Source: a bacterium D16-51
Lineage (GTDB): Bacteria; Bacillota; Clostridia; Lachnospirales; Lachnospiraceae
DNA: 64,000 nucleotides
Reading direction: 5' to 3'
Assembly: GCA_003612285.1 (NCBI GenBank)
Contig: RAYE01000009.1
Location: forward strand, 46,864-110,863
The notes under the pieces are model-generated. The model did no database searches and was not told where the DNA came from. It saw only the letters and a list, made by a program, of their open reading frames with translations. Below, in pieces: positions 18,584 to 28,105 of this stretch (within the stretch, counting starts at the first letter, position 1; every line of letters begins with the position of its first letter). The position numbers and the translations under genes were made by a program.

Positions 18584-18994
18584 TTAGATTATAATTCCTT
18601 CCAAATGATCCATTTCATGCTGGATAATTTGTGCTGTATATCCCGAAAATTTCTGTTTCTGTTTTTTGAAAGAAATATCAAAATACTCCACTTCGATATT
18701 CTGATACCGTTCTGTCTTTCTTCTGCCTGTCAGGGAAAGGCAGCTTTCCTCTGTTTCATATTTTCCCGATTTTGCCTTAATAACCGGATTTTGCATGACC
18801 AAATCCGCAAAGCCCATGCTGACAATAATAATGCGTTTTTTATATCCAATCATATTTGCCGCCATGCCGACACATCCGTCCCGGTGTGCCTTTAGGGTGT
18901 CCTGCAGGTCTGTAATGATCTGCCTGTCATCCGCTGTCGCTGGTTCCGACTTCTGGCCCATAAACATAATGTCTTTCACAATCGGTTTTACCAT
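18584..18994 (-). CDS. def: small peptide deformylase
   Basis: A 136-residue protein with all three deformylase motifs in variant form: GCVGMAANMIG (motif 1), EESCLSLTG (motif 2, metal-ligand Cys) and QHEMDHLEGI (motif 3, HExxH ligands). Deformylases remove formyl groups from nascent N-terminal Met. It starts at ATG 18994 with AAGGAGG upstream; longer open frame to 19198 is not supported. The short length and Asn for Gln in motif 1 suggest a divergent paralogue carried by the accessory island and not the housekeeping copy. Confidence 0.82.
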   Translation of the reverse strand: MVKPIVKDIMFMGQKSEPATADDRQIITDLQDTLKAHRDGCVGMAANMIGYKKRIIIVSMGFADLVMQNPVIKAKSGKYETEESCLSLTGRRKTERYQNIEVEYFDISFKKQKQKFSGYTAQIIQHEMDHLEGIII

Positions 18995-19294
18995 TTCCGC
19001 CTGCCTCCTTCGCACAAAAACAGTCCATCTGCTTCGCCATGATAACACCGCCAAGCCTACGCTATAGAAAAAAGTGTCATGCGAAAGCCTTCCTGAGAAA
19101 GCCGCATCCCTGCACAGATGAACTGAACATATTATAACGCTTTCTGGAATTATTTTCCACTGGTGATCTTGATTATTTTCGTAACTTTCTGCCAACAATT
19201 ATCCCTTGATAATTTCATGCAAATAAATTCACGTGCGAATTTGCTTGCAAGGACATCCTATATTGTATATAATGGAGCAAAGGAGTTGATTGAT

Positions 19295-19546
19295 ATGCCC
19301 AATATTAAGCCAATATCAGATCTAAGGAATTACACAGAAGTATTAAAACAGGTAGATATATCAAACAGGGTTTATCTTACACGAAACGGTCATGGCGAAT
19401 ATGGAATCCTTACCATGGCAGAGATTGATGCGATTGAAAAATTACATGAAATAAAGCAGGATATTTCTGCCAGATACGGCCCTCAAAAAGCAGACGCCGT
19501 ATCTGGCAGAAATGGCAATGGAATTTCGTATTCTACAACAGTTTGA
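19295..19546 (+). CDS. Phd/YefM-like antitoxin, probably truncated
   Basis: An 83-residue protein with KPISDLRNYTEVLKQVDISN and VYLTRNGHGEYGILTMAEID, the N-terminal DNA-binding fold of Phd/YefM antitoxins. AAAGGAG precedes the ATG. The C-terminal toxin-neutralising part looks replaced by out-of-frame sequence from the overlapping toxin gene, so a deletion between the two genes is likely. Confidence 0.55.
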   Translation: MPNIKPISDLRNYTEVLKQVDISNRVYLTRNGHGEYGILTMAEIDAIEKLHEIKQDISARYGPQKADAVSGRNGNGISYSTTV

Positions 19547-19751
19547 AAACAAAGGACCGTCTGTAGAAAATCTTATAGGGATACCCTGTGACTACCGGAT
19601 GCTGTATGTACAACATAATTATGCTCTTTACCGGATTGAGGAAAATGCAGTGCGGATTACAGATATCTTTCATGAGAGAGAAGATTTTATGTGGAAATTG
19701 TTTGGTATTAAAACAACGACACAGGAAACGGAAGATTATTGGGAAGAATAA
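19512..19751 (+). pseudogene. RelE/ParE-like toxin, 5'-truncated
   Basis: A 79-residue frame overlapping the antitoxin-like gene. The segment CDYRMLYVQHNYALYRIEEN, then VRITDIFHEREDFMWKLFGI, is the C-terminal strand pattern of RelE/ParE toxins. The N-terminal helices normally present in a toxin of about 100 residues are missing. It is best read as debris of a toxin-antitoxin pair. Confidence 0.5.
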
Positions 19752-19972
19752 CTCTTTCTTCAAGTTAGTTAGAGACACTATGCTCATTATACTATATAAA
19801 TTTGCTGTTTTTTACCCGATGGCGCAAAAAAATATTTTAGGGAATGAAAAACAAAAAAGAACCTTGAACAACCCTTTTCCAATTTATCTTTTATTCATTA
19901 ATTTTTTACCGCTCTATCTATATAAAATTATACTAAGCATCGATTGGTTTTGCAGTAAATAAATTTGCACAT

Positions 19973-20932
19973 TTAGACCGCATTATTTATTCCTTCCGGG
20001 CATGAAAATGTGTTATTATCTACTGCCCTGATGTCATGATACAATTGGACTCCTTTGCCAATCAGCTTATCAGTCTTTGTTTTATTGCTTCCGGATGTGT
20101 TACAAATGGCAGAGTCAATTTTTTTCCGGAAGTTTGCAAAGTCGCTATAGTATTTTGAGCGCAGTTCACCCTTGACAAATTTCCGGATGTGCTCAATAAG
20201 GTTAAGGTTTGGGCTGTATGGCGGTATGTATTCGAGTGATGTGTCCAGCTTTTCGGCGGGCTCCTGTACGGCTGCACATTTCTGATATCCCGCATTGTCA
20301 AGTACCAGGTGCACCGGCAGGCCTTTATATTCGGAAGCAATCTGGCGCAGCATGGCACATACTTCCGCAGCTGTTATATAAGCGTCATTGGTAATTGTAT
20401 GGACTTTTTTGGAAACGTAATCTAAGGCTCCGGGCACATTATAACGCTGGCGTCCGGAAAATGTCCTGACGAGCTGCTGCGTTTTCCCGTATATGTGCCC
20501 AAGAAAGTCGCATCCCATGACAAAATGTGAGGCGCCAAGGGAGAGCAGAGCGGTGTCTCCAGAGGCCGCTTTCTCCATCAGCGGCTTAAGGGCAGACTCA
20601 AAATAGCTATTTTACTTCCCGGTATCAGCCTTTGCAGGACACCCGCCGCCATAATGGAACACCATTATTTCAGAAACATCCAGCATTGACAGTTGCTTAT
20701 GGAGCGTCCAAAGGCTCCTCTCGGATAACCCTGTCAGCCCGACGGCGGTTTTAACAGGAACACCTATTGCGGGCAGGATGATGGCAGCAAGCCTTTTGGC
20801 CAAAGTTTCAGGCAAAAAGATTTTCAGAAATCCCACTGCCTGTTTTAGAATGCCTGTAGCCTGTCCCTGTAATTTTATTTCAACAATCTCACCGTTTGTA
20901 TTTAACTTTTTACTCATACCATATACCTCCAA
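19973..20932 (-). pseudogene. IS630-family transposase, split by an in-frame TAA
   Basis: Two frames in the same phase (20612-20932, then to 19973) are separated only by one TAA at 20612-20614, in the stretch ADTGK-stop-NSYFESAL. The N-terminal part contains a helix-turn-helix region; the C-terminal part has the DDE domain (VHLVLDNAGYQKC, YIPPYSPNLNLIEH). Terminal repeats were not established. The stop suggests inactivation, although some IS630 relatives use recoding. Confidence 0.75.
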
Positions 20933-21028
20933 ATATTCCTATATTTGGATTATCGGCCTTTTATATGAATGCTAAAGCATAAACTGTAAATCTAATCGGT
21001 GTTTAGTATATATTGAGGGGGGATTTTT

Positions 21029-21730
21029 TTGGATAAAAAAATAATGGTAGTTGATGATGAACCAGATATTTCAGATTTAATTGAAAAAGCGTTAAATTTG
21101 GAGGGGTATGGAAATATTACCAAAATAAAGGATGGAGGTTCTGCTGTAAACGCCTGTAGAGAGAAACAGCCAGACATTATTATTTTGGATGTTATGCTTC
21201 CTGACATTGATGGTTTTGAAGTATGCAGACGGATCCGGGAGTTTTCCTACTGTCCGATTTTGTTTCTTTCTGCAAAAAATGATGAATTAGATAAGATACT
21301 TGGCCTGGCTGTTGGCGGTGATGATTATGTGACAAAGCCATTTAGCCCAAAAGAAATAGCGTATCGGGTAAAAGCGCAGCTGAGGCGTGCAAATTACAGG
21401 CAAAGCCCAATGATAAGGCGGTCTGAGAGGATTGGAAAGCTGATAATTGATTCTGAGGGATGTCGTGTAATGAAAGACGATGTTATGATAGAATTAACGG
21501 CAAAAGAGTTTGAGGTTTTGCAGTATCTTGCAGAGAATAAAGGGTGTGTGATAAGCAGGGAACGTTTGTATGAAAGTGTTTGGGGCGAAGATGGATTTGG
21601 GTGTGATAATACAATCATGGTGCATATCCGCCATCTGCGGAAAAAGATAGAGGATAATCCGGCAGAACCACAATATATTATTACACGGAAAGGCTTAGGA
21701 TATAAATTGGTAGACCCATATGAAAAATAA
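21029..21730 (+). CDS. OmpR-family response regulator
   Basis: A 233-residue regulator. Receiver domain, residues about 4-118: acidic pair DDE near residue 9, phospho-acceptor Asp in IIILDVMLPDIDG (about 54), Lys in DYVTKPFSPKE (about 103). A winged-helix DNA-binding domain follows (about 135-230, ending ITRKGLGYKLVDPYEK). The start is TTG 21029 with GAGGGGGGAT 6 bp upstream. It overlaps the kinase gene by 11 bp, so the pair is translationally coupled. Target genes unknown; there is no transporter next to it. Confidence 0.92.
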   Translation: MDKKIMVVDDEPDISDLIEKALNLEGYGNITKIKDGGSAVNACREKQPDIIILDVMLPDIDGFEVCRRIREFSYCPILFLSAKNDELDKILGLAVGGDDYVTKPFSPKEIAYRVKAQLRRANYRQSPMIRRSERIGKLIIDSEGCRVMKDDVMIELTAKEFEVLQYLAENKGCVISRERLYESVWGEDGFGCDNTIMVHIRHLRKKIEDNPAEPQYIITRKGLGYKLVDPYEK

Positions 21731-23132
21731 AAGAAATGCGAATCCTTTTTATCGTATATTCGTTGTTGTATCAGTTCTGGCTTTGCTGGCGGCTGCTATT
21801 TGTATTGGGGTATTCTATTATATTTTTTCAATCCCAGAGCCGGAAGGGCTGAGCCTGGCTTCCTGGCCGGAAAGGTTTACAGATAATTTTTCCTGTTGGC
21901 TGCAGTATAAAGATGGGGAACTGAAAGTAGAAGAAATTGGAATTGAGAGACTGGATGAATACGGTCTTTGGCTTCAGGTGGTTGATGGGAAAGGAAAAGA
22001 GGTATATTCCCATAATAAACCGACATGCTGCCCTGCAGGTTATTCCGCTTCTGAATTGATGTTATTGAGTACAAAAGGATATGAGAATGGGAACACAATT
22101 TTTGTAAACAGCTTTGAATCAGGTGGTAAAAGTTTTGGTTATCTTGTGGGGTTTCCATATGCAATAGGAAGGCACATTATTTATTATAACGGCAGGAGTG
22201 TTGAACGTCTTTTACCGGTTTTCCGAATGGGGATTTTATCTTTTTTGTGCGCTGCCGCCATATTTATTGTTATATATGGATTTTGGATTACCTGGCATGT
22301 TGGTAAAATTACAAAAGGGATTGGGGATATATCTTTCCGTTCCTATACTTCACTTCCGGAAAAGGGCGTATTTCGTCAGGTCTATGCTGCATTGAACAGG
22401 ATGGATACGGAAATACAGCATAGTGATAAACTTCAAAGGGATACGGAAAGGGCGCGGAGGGAGTGGATTGCAAATATTACACATGATGTTAAGACGCCTC
22501 TTTCTCCGATTAAAGGATATGCAGAATTGCTTTCAGGGCATCCAGTTCCTGATGGCAAAACAGTGCAGGAATATGGCGGGATTATTCTGAAAAATGCTAA
22601 TTATACAGAAAAGCTGATTAATGACCTTAAAATTACATATCAGCTTGAGTCAGGCGTTATGCCTTACCATCCGCAGAAGGTAGGGGTTGTGCGCCTGCTG
22701 AAAGAACTTGTGATTGATATTGTTAATGACCCTGCCTTTTCAAGCCGTGATATAGAGTTTGGGAGTAATATAGAGGAAGCAGAAGTGTGCCTGGATTCCG
22801 GTTTGTTCCGGCGTGCAATAGGGAATTTGGTAGTCAATGCCCTTACGCATAACCCTCCTGAAACAAAGGTGGATATTTTTGTAAATACAGAACAAGAAGG
22901 CAGGTTATGCGTGTTTATCCGTGATAATGGGGTTGGTATAAGCGGGGCAGAACAATCGGAGCTTTGGAGCAGGTATTATAGAGGGACAAACATGAAAGAG
23001 AAACCAGAAGGCAGCGGCCTTGGTCTTGCGATTGCAAAAGATATTGTAATGCTGCATGGAGGCGATATTATTGTAGAGAGCAGGCTGGGGGAGGGGACGG
23101 AATTCATGGTGTGGTTTCCAGTAAAAGACTGA
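21720..23132 (+). CDS. membrane sensor histidine kinase
   Basis: A 470-residue kinase. Two membrane helices (about residues 13-38 and 165-190) bracket an extracytoplasmic sensor domain. Then a HAMP-like linker, the H-box ANITHDVKTPLSPIKGYAE (phosphorylated His at about 257), the N-box FRRAIGNLVVNALTHNPPE, the G1 box IRDNGVGIS, and the G2 box GSGLGLAIAKD. It forms a two-component system with the preceding regulator. The signal is unknown; sensor residues give no family call. The gene ends 6 bp before the right 53-bp repeat copy. Confidence 0.92.
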   Translation: MKNKRNANPFYRIFVVVSVLALLAAAICIGVFYYIFSIPEPEGLSLASWPERFTDNFSCWLQYKDGELKVEEIGIERLDEYGLWLQVVDGKGKEVYSHNKPTCCPAGYSASELMLLSTKGYENGNTIFVNSFESGGKSFGYLVGFPYAIGRHIIYYNGRSVERLLPVFRMGILSFLCAAAIFIVIYGFWITWHVGKITKGIGDISFRSYTSLPEKGVFRQVYAALNRMDTEIQHSDKLQRDTERARREWIANITHDVKTPLSPIKGYAELLSGHPVPDGKTVQEYGGIILKNANYTEKLINDLKITYQLESGVMPYHPQKVGVVRLLKELVIDIVNDPAFSSRDIEFGSNIEEAEVCLDSGLFRRAIGNLVVNALTHNPPETKVDIFVNTEQEGRLCVFIRDNGVGISGAEQSELWSRYYRGTNMKEKPEGSGLGLAIAKDIVMLHGGDIIVESRLGEGTEFMVWFPVKD

Positions 23133-23137
23133 ATTTT

Positions 23138-23190
23138 GGAATTGCCGGGGGCAGTAAATTTGTGCAATATTTAATTTTCAAACACGCTCT
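23138..23190 (-). repeat. right copy of the 53-bp perfect inverted repeat
   Basis: Exact reverse complement of 10781-10833. It starts 6 bp after the stop codon of the histidine kinase gene. See the paired entry at 10781. Confidence 0.85.
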
Positions 23191-23192
23191 AA

Positions 23193-23851
23193 TACAATGA
23201 ATAATAAATATCTGGCTATATGTTGCTATTGGGCATGGAGTTAACAGTAACTTTTGCTGAATTGGTGAAATGGCAGTGAAATGGCAGGGTGAAATTATTA
23301 CTTGTCTTTCTCTTTCGGCTATTTTATAATAAGAAAGATGAGTAAAAGTTATTATTCATAGCTAATATAGAAGAATAGCATACTTTGTTGGTTTGCACAT
23401 AAGAAATCGTTTGGTTTCTAAAATTAGTAAGGTGCTGTTTTTGCATTGCCTGCCGGTTTTTGTTAGCAGCTTTTTGTATGGTGGTAAAATAGTTGTGGAT
23501 AGTAATATATTGGAGTGGGTTTGTGGTCAGTACTTAAAAACGCTCCTGTCAGGCTTGTGGCAGTGCTGCATTACAGGTCTGTATAATAATATATGAGATG
23601 GTTAAATATCAACGTTTTTACTTGGCTAAATTTTTATTCCCGCGTACACAGCGAGCCAAACGCAATACTTGTAAGGAACTGAGAGTTCCTTTGTACTTGG
23701 CGGCTGCGCACGGGTCAAATACCCCGCAGCGTTGCAAGTTCGCCCTGGAGAGTCGAGTATCCCGCCCCTCCAGGGCGAACTTGCCAAAGAACTGAATAGG
23801 TTCCTTTAGAAAAATTAGTACAATGAATAATAAGTATCTGGTTATATCACG
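23193..23851. repeat. non-coding repeat-rich interval
   Basis: The sequence ACAATGAATAATAA[A/G]TATCTGG occurs at about 23195 and again at about 23820, so the 625 bp between may be an insertion or a duplicated segment. Inside are a strong hairpin (23734-23784), a smaller hairpin AAGGAACT/AGTTCCTT near 23675-23695, and no convincing gene. The rest up to guaA (23852-24075) shows no clear riboswitch to me. Confidence 0.45.
23734..23784. other. 17-bp perfect stem-loop
   Basis: GCAAGTTCGCCCTGGAG, a 17-nt loop, then the exact complement CTCCAGGGCGAACTTGC. It is much more GC-rich than the surrounding DNA and has no T-tract, so it is not a standard terminator. It may be an intergenic repeat unit or a processed RNA structure. 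Confidence 0.7.
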
Positions 23852-24075
23852 CAGGATAAATTTTCGGCTATAAGGCAGATTTTCGACGGCGTAGCAGTGG
23901 CTGCAGCTAGAAAATCTAACACAGTAGATGGAAAATGAAACAAGCGATATGGATAGTTATATATCATTCGCTGTACTAGGTCATGCTCTGTTGCTCTGCA
24001 GCGGGGTATTTGACTGATATTTAACCGTCTTAGTAATAATATTTTTTGCAGCACAGGAATGAGGTTAGAGGAAAA

Positions 24076-25620
24076 ATGAATCAGGAAAAGGTGATTGTAA
24101 TTGATTTTGGAGGTCAATATAATCAATTAGTGGCAAGGCGTGTGAGGGAATGTAATGTTTATTGTGAAATCTGTTCTTATCGCACAGATTTAGAACAGAT
24201 TAAGGCTATGAACCCTAAGGGAATTATTCTTACTGGCGGTCCGAACAGTTGTTATGGTCCGGATTCACCAACATGTTCAAAAGAGCTTTTTGAGATTGGT
24301 GTTCCGGTTTTGGGGCTTTGCTATGGGGCGCAGCTTATGATGTTTGTCCTTGGGGGCAAAGTGGAAAAGGCGCCTGTTCGGGAATACGGGAAAACAGAGG
24401 TGCTGCTGGATAAGCCGTCATTATTATTTCAAAATGTGCCAGAAAAAACAATTTGCTGGATGAGCCATTTTGACTATATTTCAAAACCAGCAGATGGTTT
24501 TTGGATTACAGCGCATACGGCTGACTGTCCCGTAGCAGCAGCAGAAAATACGGAGAAAAAACTATATGCAATGCAGTTCCATCCTGAAGTTTTACATACA
24601 CAGGAAGGGACAAAAATGCTGTATAACTTTGTGCGCGGTATTTGTGGTTGTGTAGGAACCTGGAAAATGGATTCTTTTGTAGAGAGTTCTATCCTCGAAA
24701 TCAGGGAAAAAGTAGGGGACGGAAAAGTTCTTTGCGCATTGTCAGGCGGAGTAGACTCGTCAGTAGCAGCAGTTATGCTTTCAAAAGCAATTGGGAATCA
24801 GCTGACTTGTGTATTTGTAGATCATGGACTTTTGCGAAAAAATGAAGGGAATGAAGTAGAAGAAGTTTTTGGAGAAAATGGCCCATATGAATTGAATTTT
24901 GTGCGTATTAATGCGCAGGAGCGTTTTTATGGCAAACTTGCGGGCATTACGGAGCCGGAAGAAAAACGTAAAATTATTGGCGAAGAATTTATTCGCGTAT
25001 TTGAGGAAGAGGCAAAAAAGATTGGCAGAGTAGATTTTTTGGTGCAGGGAACGATTTACCCTGATGTGGTAGAGAGTGGTCTTGGCGGTGAATCTGCCGT
25101 AATTAAATTGCATCATAATGTAGGCGGTCTTCCCAATTATGTTGATTTCAGGGAGATTATCGAACCGCTCCGTAATCTCTTTAAGGATGAGGTGCGAAAG
25201 GCTGGCCTGGAACTTGGGATTCCTGAAAAACTGGTAAACCGCCAGCCATTTCCGGGACCAGGGCTTGGCATCCGTATCATTGGTGAAGTGACTGCTGAAA
25301 AAGTCCAAATCGTACAGGATGCAGATGCAATTTACCGCGAGGAGATTCAAAAGGCAGGATTGTCACAATCTATTGGCCAGTATTTTGCCGCGTTGACAAA
25401 TATGCGTTCTGTCGGAGTGATGGGGGATGAAAGGACTTATGATTATGCAGTTGCTTTGAGAGCTGTTAATACGGTTGATTTTATGACCGCAGAAGCAGCA
25501 GAGATACCATACCAGGTGCTGCAGAAAGTAATGAGCAGGATTATTAATGAGGTAAAAGGGGTTAATAGGGTGATGTATGATTTGACAAGTAAGCCACCAG
25601 GGACGATAGAGTTCGAGTAA
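24076..25620 (+). CDS. guaA: GMP synthase (glutamine-hydrolysing)
   Basis: A 514-residue enzyme that converts XMP to GMP. The N-terminal class I amidotransferase has the catalytic Cys in GLCYGAQLM and His/Glu in MQFHPEV. The ATP pyrophosphatase part has the P-loop SGGVDSSV, and the C-terminal dimerisation domain ends [13 protein letters not shown] 24076 fits the family N-terminus; the frame extends upstream to 24046 without homology. The last 12 bp, including the stop, are the integration site for three elements placed in tandem downstream. No purine riboswitch was recognised in the leader. Confidence 0.96.
   Translation: MNQEKVIVIDFGGQYNQLVARRVRECNVYCEICSYRTDLEQIKAMNPKGIILTGGPNSCYGPDSPTCSKELFEIGVPVLGLCYGAQLMMFVLGGKVEKAPVREYGKTEVLLDKPSLLFQNVPEKTICWMSHFDYISKPADGFWITAHTADCPVAAAENTEKKLYAMQFHPEVLHTQEGTKMLYNFVRGICGCVGTWKMDSFVESSILEIREKVGDGKVLCALSGGVDSSVAAVMLSKAIGNQLTCVFVDHGLLRKNEGNEVEEVFGENGPYELNFVRINAQERFYGKLAGITEPEEKRKIIGEEFIRVFEEEAKKIGRVDFLVQGTIYPDVVESGLGGESAVIKLHHNVGGLPNYVDFREIIEPLRNLFKDEVRKAGLELGIPEKLVNRQPFPGPGLGIRIIGEVTAEKVQIVQDADAIYREEIQKAGLSQSIGQYFAALTNMRSVGVMGDERTYDYAVALRAVNTVDFMTAEAAEIPYQVLQKVMSRIINEVKGVNRVMYDLTSKPPGTIEFE
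25609..25620 (+). other. attachment site 1 (guaA 3' end)
   Basis: GAGTTCGAGTAA, the last three sense codons plus stop of guaA. The same core recurs at 35166, 45426 and 55819 in the same orientation, delimiting three integrated elements. Confidence 0.85.
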
Positions 25621-25682
25621 AGTCGGTAAATACGATAAAACAGCATAAAATAAGGGCTTGAAGGATTTTTATTTTTCTATAC

Positions 25683-25703
25683 GGAACTAAAATGGAACTA
25701 AAT
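25683..25703 (+). repeat. integrase arm-type repeats, element 1 left
   Basis: Two copies of GGAACTAAA at 11-bp spacing. A near-identical pair is found at 35046-35066 near the other end (GGAACTGAAAT then GGAACTAAA). Paired 11-bp-phased repeats at both termini are typical of sites bound by the N-terminal domain of Tn916-type integrases. Confidence 0.7.
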
Positions 25704-25713
25704 TGCAGATTTT

Positions 25714-25860
25714 GCCAGAGAATAATGTGAGATAAAGGCAGAAAACCAAGACAGCAGAATATATGCCGATATTCCTGTTAGCCGGGTGGAAATTGCTCCT
25801 AAGAGGAAGTATACAGAAAACAAACGTAATGAAATTGACAAAAGGTTACGCGGAAAGTAG
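25714..25860 (+). pseudogene. decayed copy of the 97-residue element gene
   Basis: Reading from 25714 gives DFARE, a stop, then CEIKAENQDSRIYADIPVSR, which parallels AAERPEECDIVAENQDGSIC and HIPVRW in the intact gene at 29055-29348. It is the 3' half of that gene with an in-frame stop. Like the intact copy it is followed by a unit of the about 100-bp repeat (25886-25980). The rest of 25981-26149 holds no gene I can support. Confidence 0.55.
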
Positions 25861-25885
25861 TCAAAAACCTTCTACGGCAGTGAAT

Positions 25886-25980
25886 GAAAAAGGGTAAATT
25901 CTAAAGAAAAAGCAAAAAAGGTGAAATCATAGGGCAAAGGATTTTAAAGCCAGATTTGACAAAATACACCCTGTAGAAAT
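25886..25980 (+). repeat. element-1 dispersed repeat, unit R1
   Basis: First of five related units of roughly 60-100 bp. The shared skeleton is GGGTAAATT, CGAAAAAGCAAAAAAGGT, ATAGGGTAAAGC, TTTTAAAGCC, AATTTGGCAAAAT and CCTTGTAG. Others are at 29337, 31567, 31874 and 32938. Confidence 0.65.
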
Positions 25981-26149
25981 GAGGTATGCAGTCTGTCTTA
26001 TCTGGTATCTGGATAAGCAGGGTTCACAAAGCGTAAAAGAATCCTGCTGACAGATATGGCTGGGAGAATGGTATGGTTGTTGGGATGGCAGAAAATGCCG
26101 GCTGTAAATATACTGCCATCCTAAAACAACAAAACTAAGTTTTTGTCAG

Positions 26150-26413
26150 TTATAAGTCAATTCTATGGTTTTTTTCTGTATCAAAAAATGCATTGAAATC
26201 ACAGTCCAAAATATCAGTTAAGGCAATTAGTAAATCTACTGATGGGTTATTATAGCCGTTCTCTATTTTTGAAAATGTCCCAATATTTATATTCATTCCC
26301 TTTAACTGCAATTTTGTAATTACATCTATGGATTTCATTCCATGCTCTTTTCTCAAACGCCTGATATTTTTTCCAATTATCGGGTTTTTGTGCTGGTTCA
26401 CTCTTTCTGCCAT
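26150..26413 (-). CDS. XRE-family helix-turn-helix regulator
   Basis: An 87-residue protein made almost entirely of one HTH domain: GKNIRRLRKEHGMKSIDVIT, then GTFSKIENGYNNPSVDLLIALTDIL. It is divergent from the 105-residue gene at 26542, with a short shared intergenic region. Probably a local repressor. A second XRE regulator (28106) controls the int/cro region, so this one likely acts on its divergent neighbour. Confidence 0.8.
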   Translation of the reverse strand: MAERVNQHKNPIIGKNIRRLRKEHGMKSIDVITKLQLKGMNINIGTFSKIENGYNNPSVDLLIALTDILDCDFNAFFDTEKNHRIDL

Positions 26414-26541
26414 CTAATTTCCCCCATTCTAAAGAAAATTTTATCCGAAATGGCATATAATAGTTTCCAAAATGGCATACAAATGATATTATGGATATAT
26501 CATATTTTTTGTACAAATTATTATATATGGGGGTTATGTAT

Positions 26542-26859
26542 ATGGACGAAAACTTGAATGCATTAAAGATAAAGGGTTCAGAGACAATTTTATCCTTGAA
26601 AGATATGGCAACATTAATAAAAATTTATGATGCTATAAAAAAGCTAAATATTACTTTAACAGGCAACGTTGAAATATATACTAAGAACGAAGGTGTTTTA
26701 GGCACATTAGGGTCTGTTTTTGATATAATTGACAATGGCATCTGCCAAGAAATAAAATCAATGAAGGAAGAGGATTCTATAAACAAAGTGAATTATATTT
26801 TAGATAATATAAGTGAAACGCCAGAAAACAGGGCTAGGCAATTATTAGGAATACACTAA
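26542..26859 (+). CDS. hypothetical protein
   Basis: A 105-residue protein, family not recognised. It has a helical N-terminus (SETILSLKDMATLIKIYDAI), a central strand segment (ITLTGNVEIYTK) and an acidic C-terminus. ATG 26542 is chosen because TGGGGG lies 8 bp before it; in-frame ATGs exist at 26536 and 26491. It is transcribed away from the XRE gene at 26150. Confidence 0.55.
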   Translation: MDENLNALKIKGSETILSLKDMATLIKIYDAIKKLNITLTGNVEIYTKNEGVLGTLGSVFDIIDNGICQEIKSMKEEDSINKVNYILDNISETPENRARQLLGIH

Positions 26860-26995
26860 AATTTATCAAAAAATTTAATTGGAACTTTACACGGATTGAA
26901 AATAATAAGGCGAAAACAGGCAATAGGAATAATAATTAAAAGCCAAAAAGCAGGAGAAGTAATGATTGCATATCATTCAATATGCTATGAATAAA

Positions 26996-27020
26996 TGGGG
27001 TGTCAGATTTCGACACCCCA
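26996..27020 (-). terminator. hairpin after the element 1 integrase
   Basis: TGGGGTGTC, a 7-nt loop, then GACACCCCA: a perfect 9-bp stem directly after the integrase stop at 27023 (minus strand). The following T-tract is weak (TTTATT). Confidence 0.7.
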
Positions 27021-27022
27021 AA

Positions 27023-28093
27023 TTAATAATATTTATCCAGCATTTTCCCGACAGATTCCCTTTTGTTCGGGAAGAGGTGGCTATAAGTGTTCAGCGTGGT
27101 TTCAACCTTTTCATGCCCCAGCCTGTCCGCTATCAGTAGTGCAGGGAATCCCATTTCTATTAGCAGGCTGGCATGCGAGTGGCGCAAATCATGTAGGCGT
27201 ATGTGCTTCACGCCGCTTTTTTCAATTCCCCTTTTTATTTCGTGTTCAAAGTATGATTTCGTGTATGGGAATATTCTATCACCTTTTTTCAGCCCATACA
27301 GTTTTTGGGTATAATCGTTTATGTCATTGGCAAGATTAGCAGGAATACTTATTGTCCGCATACTTTTCGGGGTTTTCGGGGGTGTTACCACATCATTCCC
27401 ATGAATCCGCTGGAATGACTTGGTTATGCTTATGGAATTATTTTCAAAATCTATATCTGACAGAGTAAGCGCAAGCATTTCCCCAATGCGTAAGCCACAA
27501 TAAAACAATATGGAGAAACCGATTTTTGAAGCTGGCTTATCTTGTATACTGGAAAGAAAAATCTTAAATTCTTCAGTAGTCCAGAAATTCATTTCTTCGG
27601 CATGGCTTTTTCCTATGCTCCCAGCAATACGGCATGGGTTTTTGCTTAAACCGTAGTAGCGTACCGCAAAATTGAAAATAGCAGTAAGCTGGTTATTGAT
27701 GGTTTTTAGGTATGTCTGGCTATATGGCTTCCCTTTTTCGTCTTTATATCCCATTAGGTCATTTTGCCATTTGCGTATGTCTGCAGGGGTTATGTCAGAT
27801 ATGGATTTACTGCCAAAATAGGGCAGCAGTTTCTTTTCAATCACATATTGTTTTTGTACAAATGTATGTTCACGCAACCGAGGACGCATGTCGTCATTGT
27901 ATATTTTTACAAATTCTGAAAAACTCATGGTCAAATCGGCACTTTTGGATTTCAGGAAATCACGCTCATGCTCAAGGGCATCTTTTTTTCGCGCAAAGCC
28001 CCGTTTCTTATGCTGGTGCTTTTCGCCCTTGTAATTTGTGTAGTAGCATTTTACATACCATGAATTGGCTTGCTTGTCGTAATATGCTGGCAT
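27023..28093 (-). CDS. tyrosine integrase of element 1
   Basis: A 356-residue site-specific recombinase. Residues 1-50 form an arm-DNA-binding domain (WYVKCYYTNYKGEKHQHKKR), about 60-155 a SAM-like core-binding domain, and about 170-350 the catalytic domain: Arg in CGLRIGEML, HDLRHSHASLL (His, Arg), LGHEKVETTLNTYSHLF (His and nucleophile Tyr). GGGGGTG precedes the ATG. It is expected to catalyse integration and excision at the guaA site, and probably binds the GGAACTAAA arm repeats. It points toward guaA and lies 12 bp after the CI-like gene. Confidence 0.93.
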   Translation of the reverse strand: MPAYYDKQANSWYVKCYYTNYKGEKHQHKKRGFARKKDALEHERDFLKSKSADLTMSFSEFVKIYNDDMRPRLREHTFVQKQYVIEKKLLPYFGSKSISDITPADIRKWQNDLMGYKDEKGKPYSQTYLKTINNQLTAIFNFAVRYYGLSKNPCRIAGSIGKSHAEEMNFWTTEEFKIFLSSIQDKPASKIGFSILFYCGLRIGEMLALTLSDIDFENNSISITKSFQRIHGNDVVTPPKTPKSMRTISIPANLANDINDYTQKLYGLKKGDRIFPYTKSYFEHEIKRGIEKSGVKHIRLHDLRHSHASLLIEMGFPALLIADRLGHEKVETTLNTYSHLFPNKRESVGKMLDKYY

Positions 28094-28105
28094 GAAAGCA
28101 CCCCC

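Noticed and set aside
23841..24075. Purine riboswitch before guaA
   Set aside because: The conserved loop sequences of purine or PreQ1 riboswitches could not be found; only weak inverted repeats are visible.
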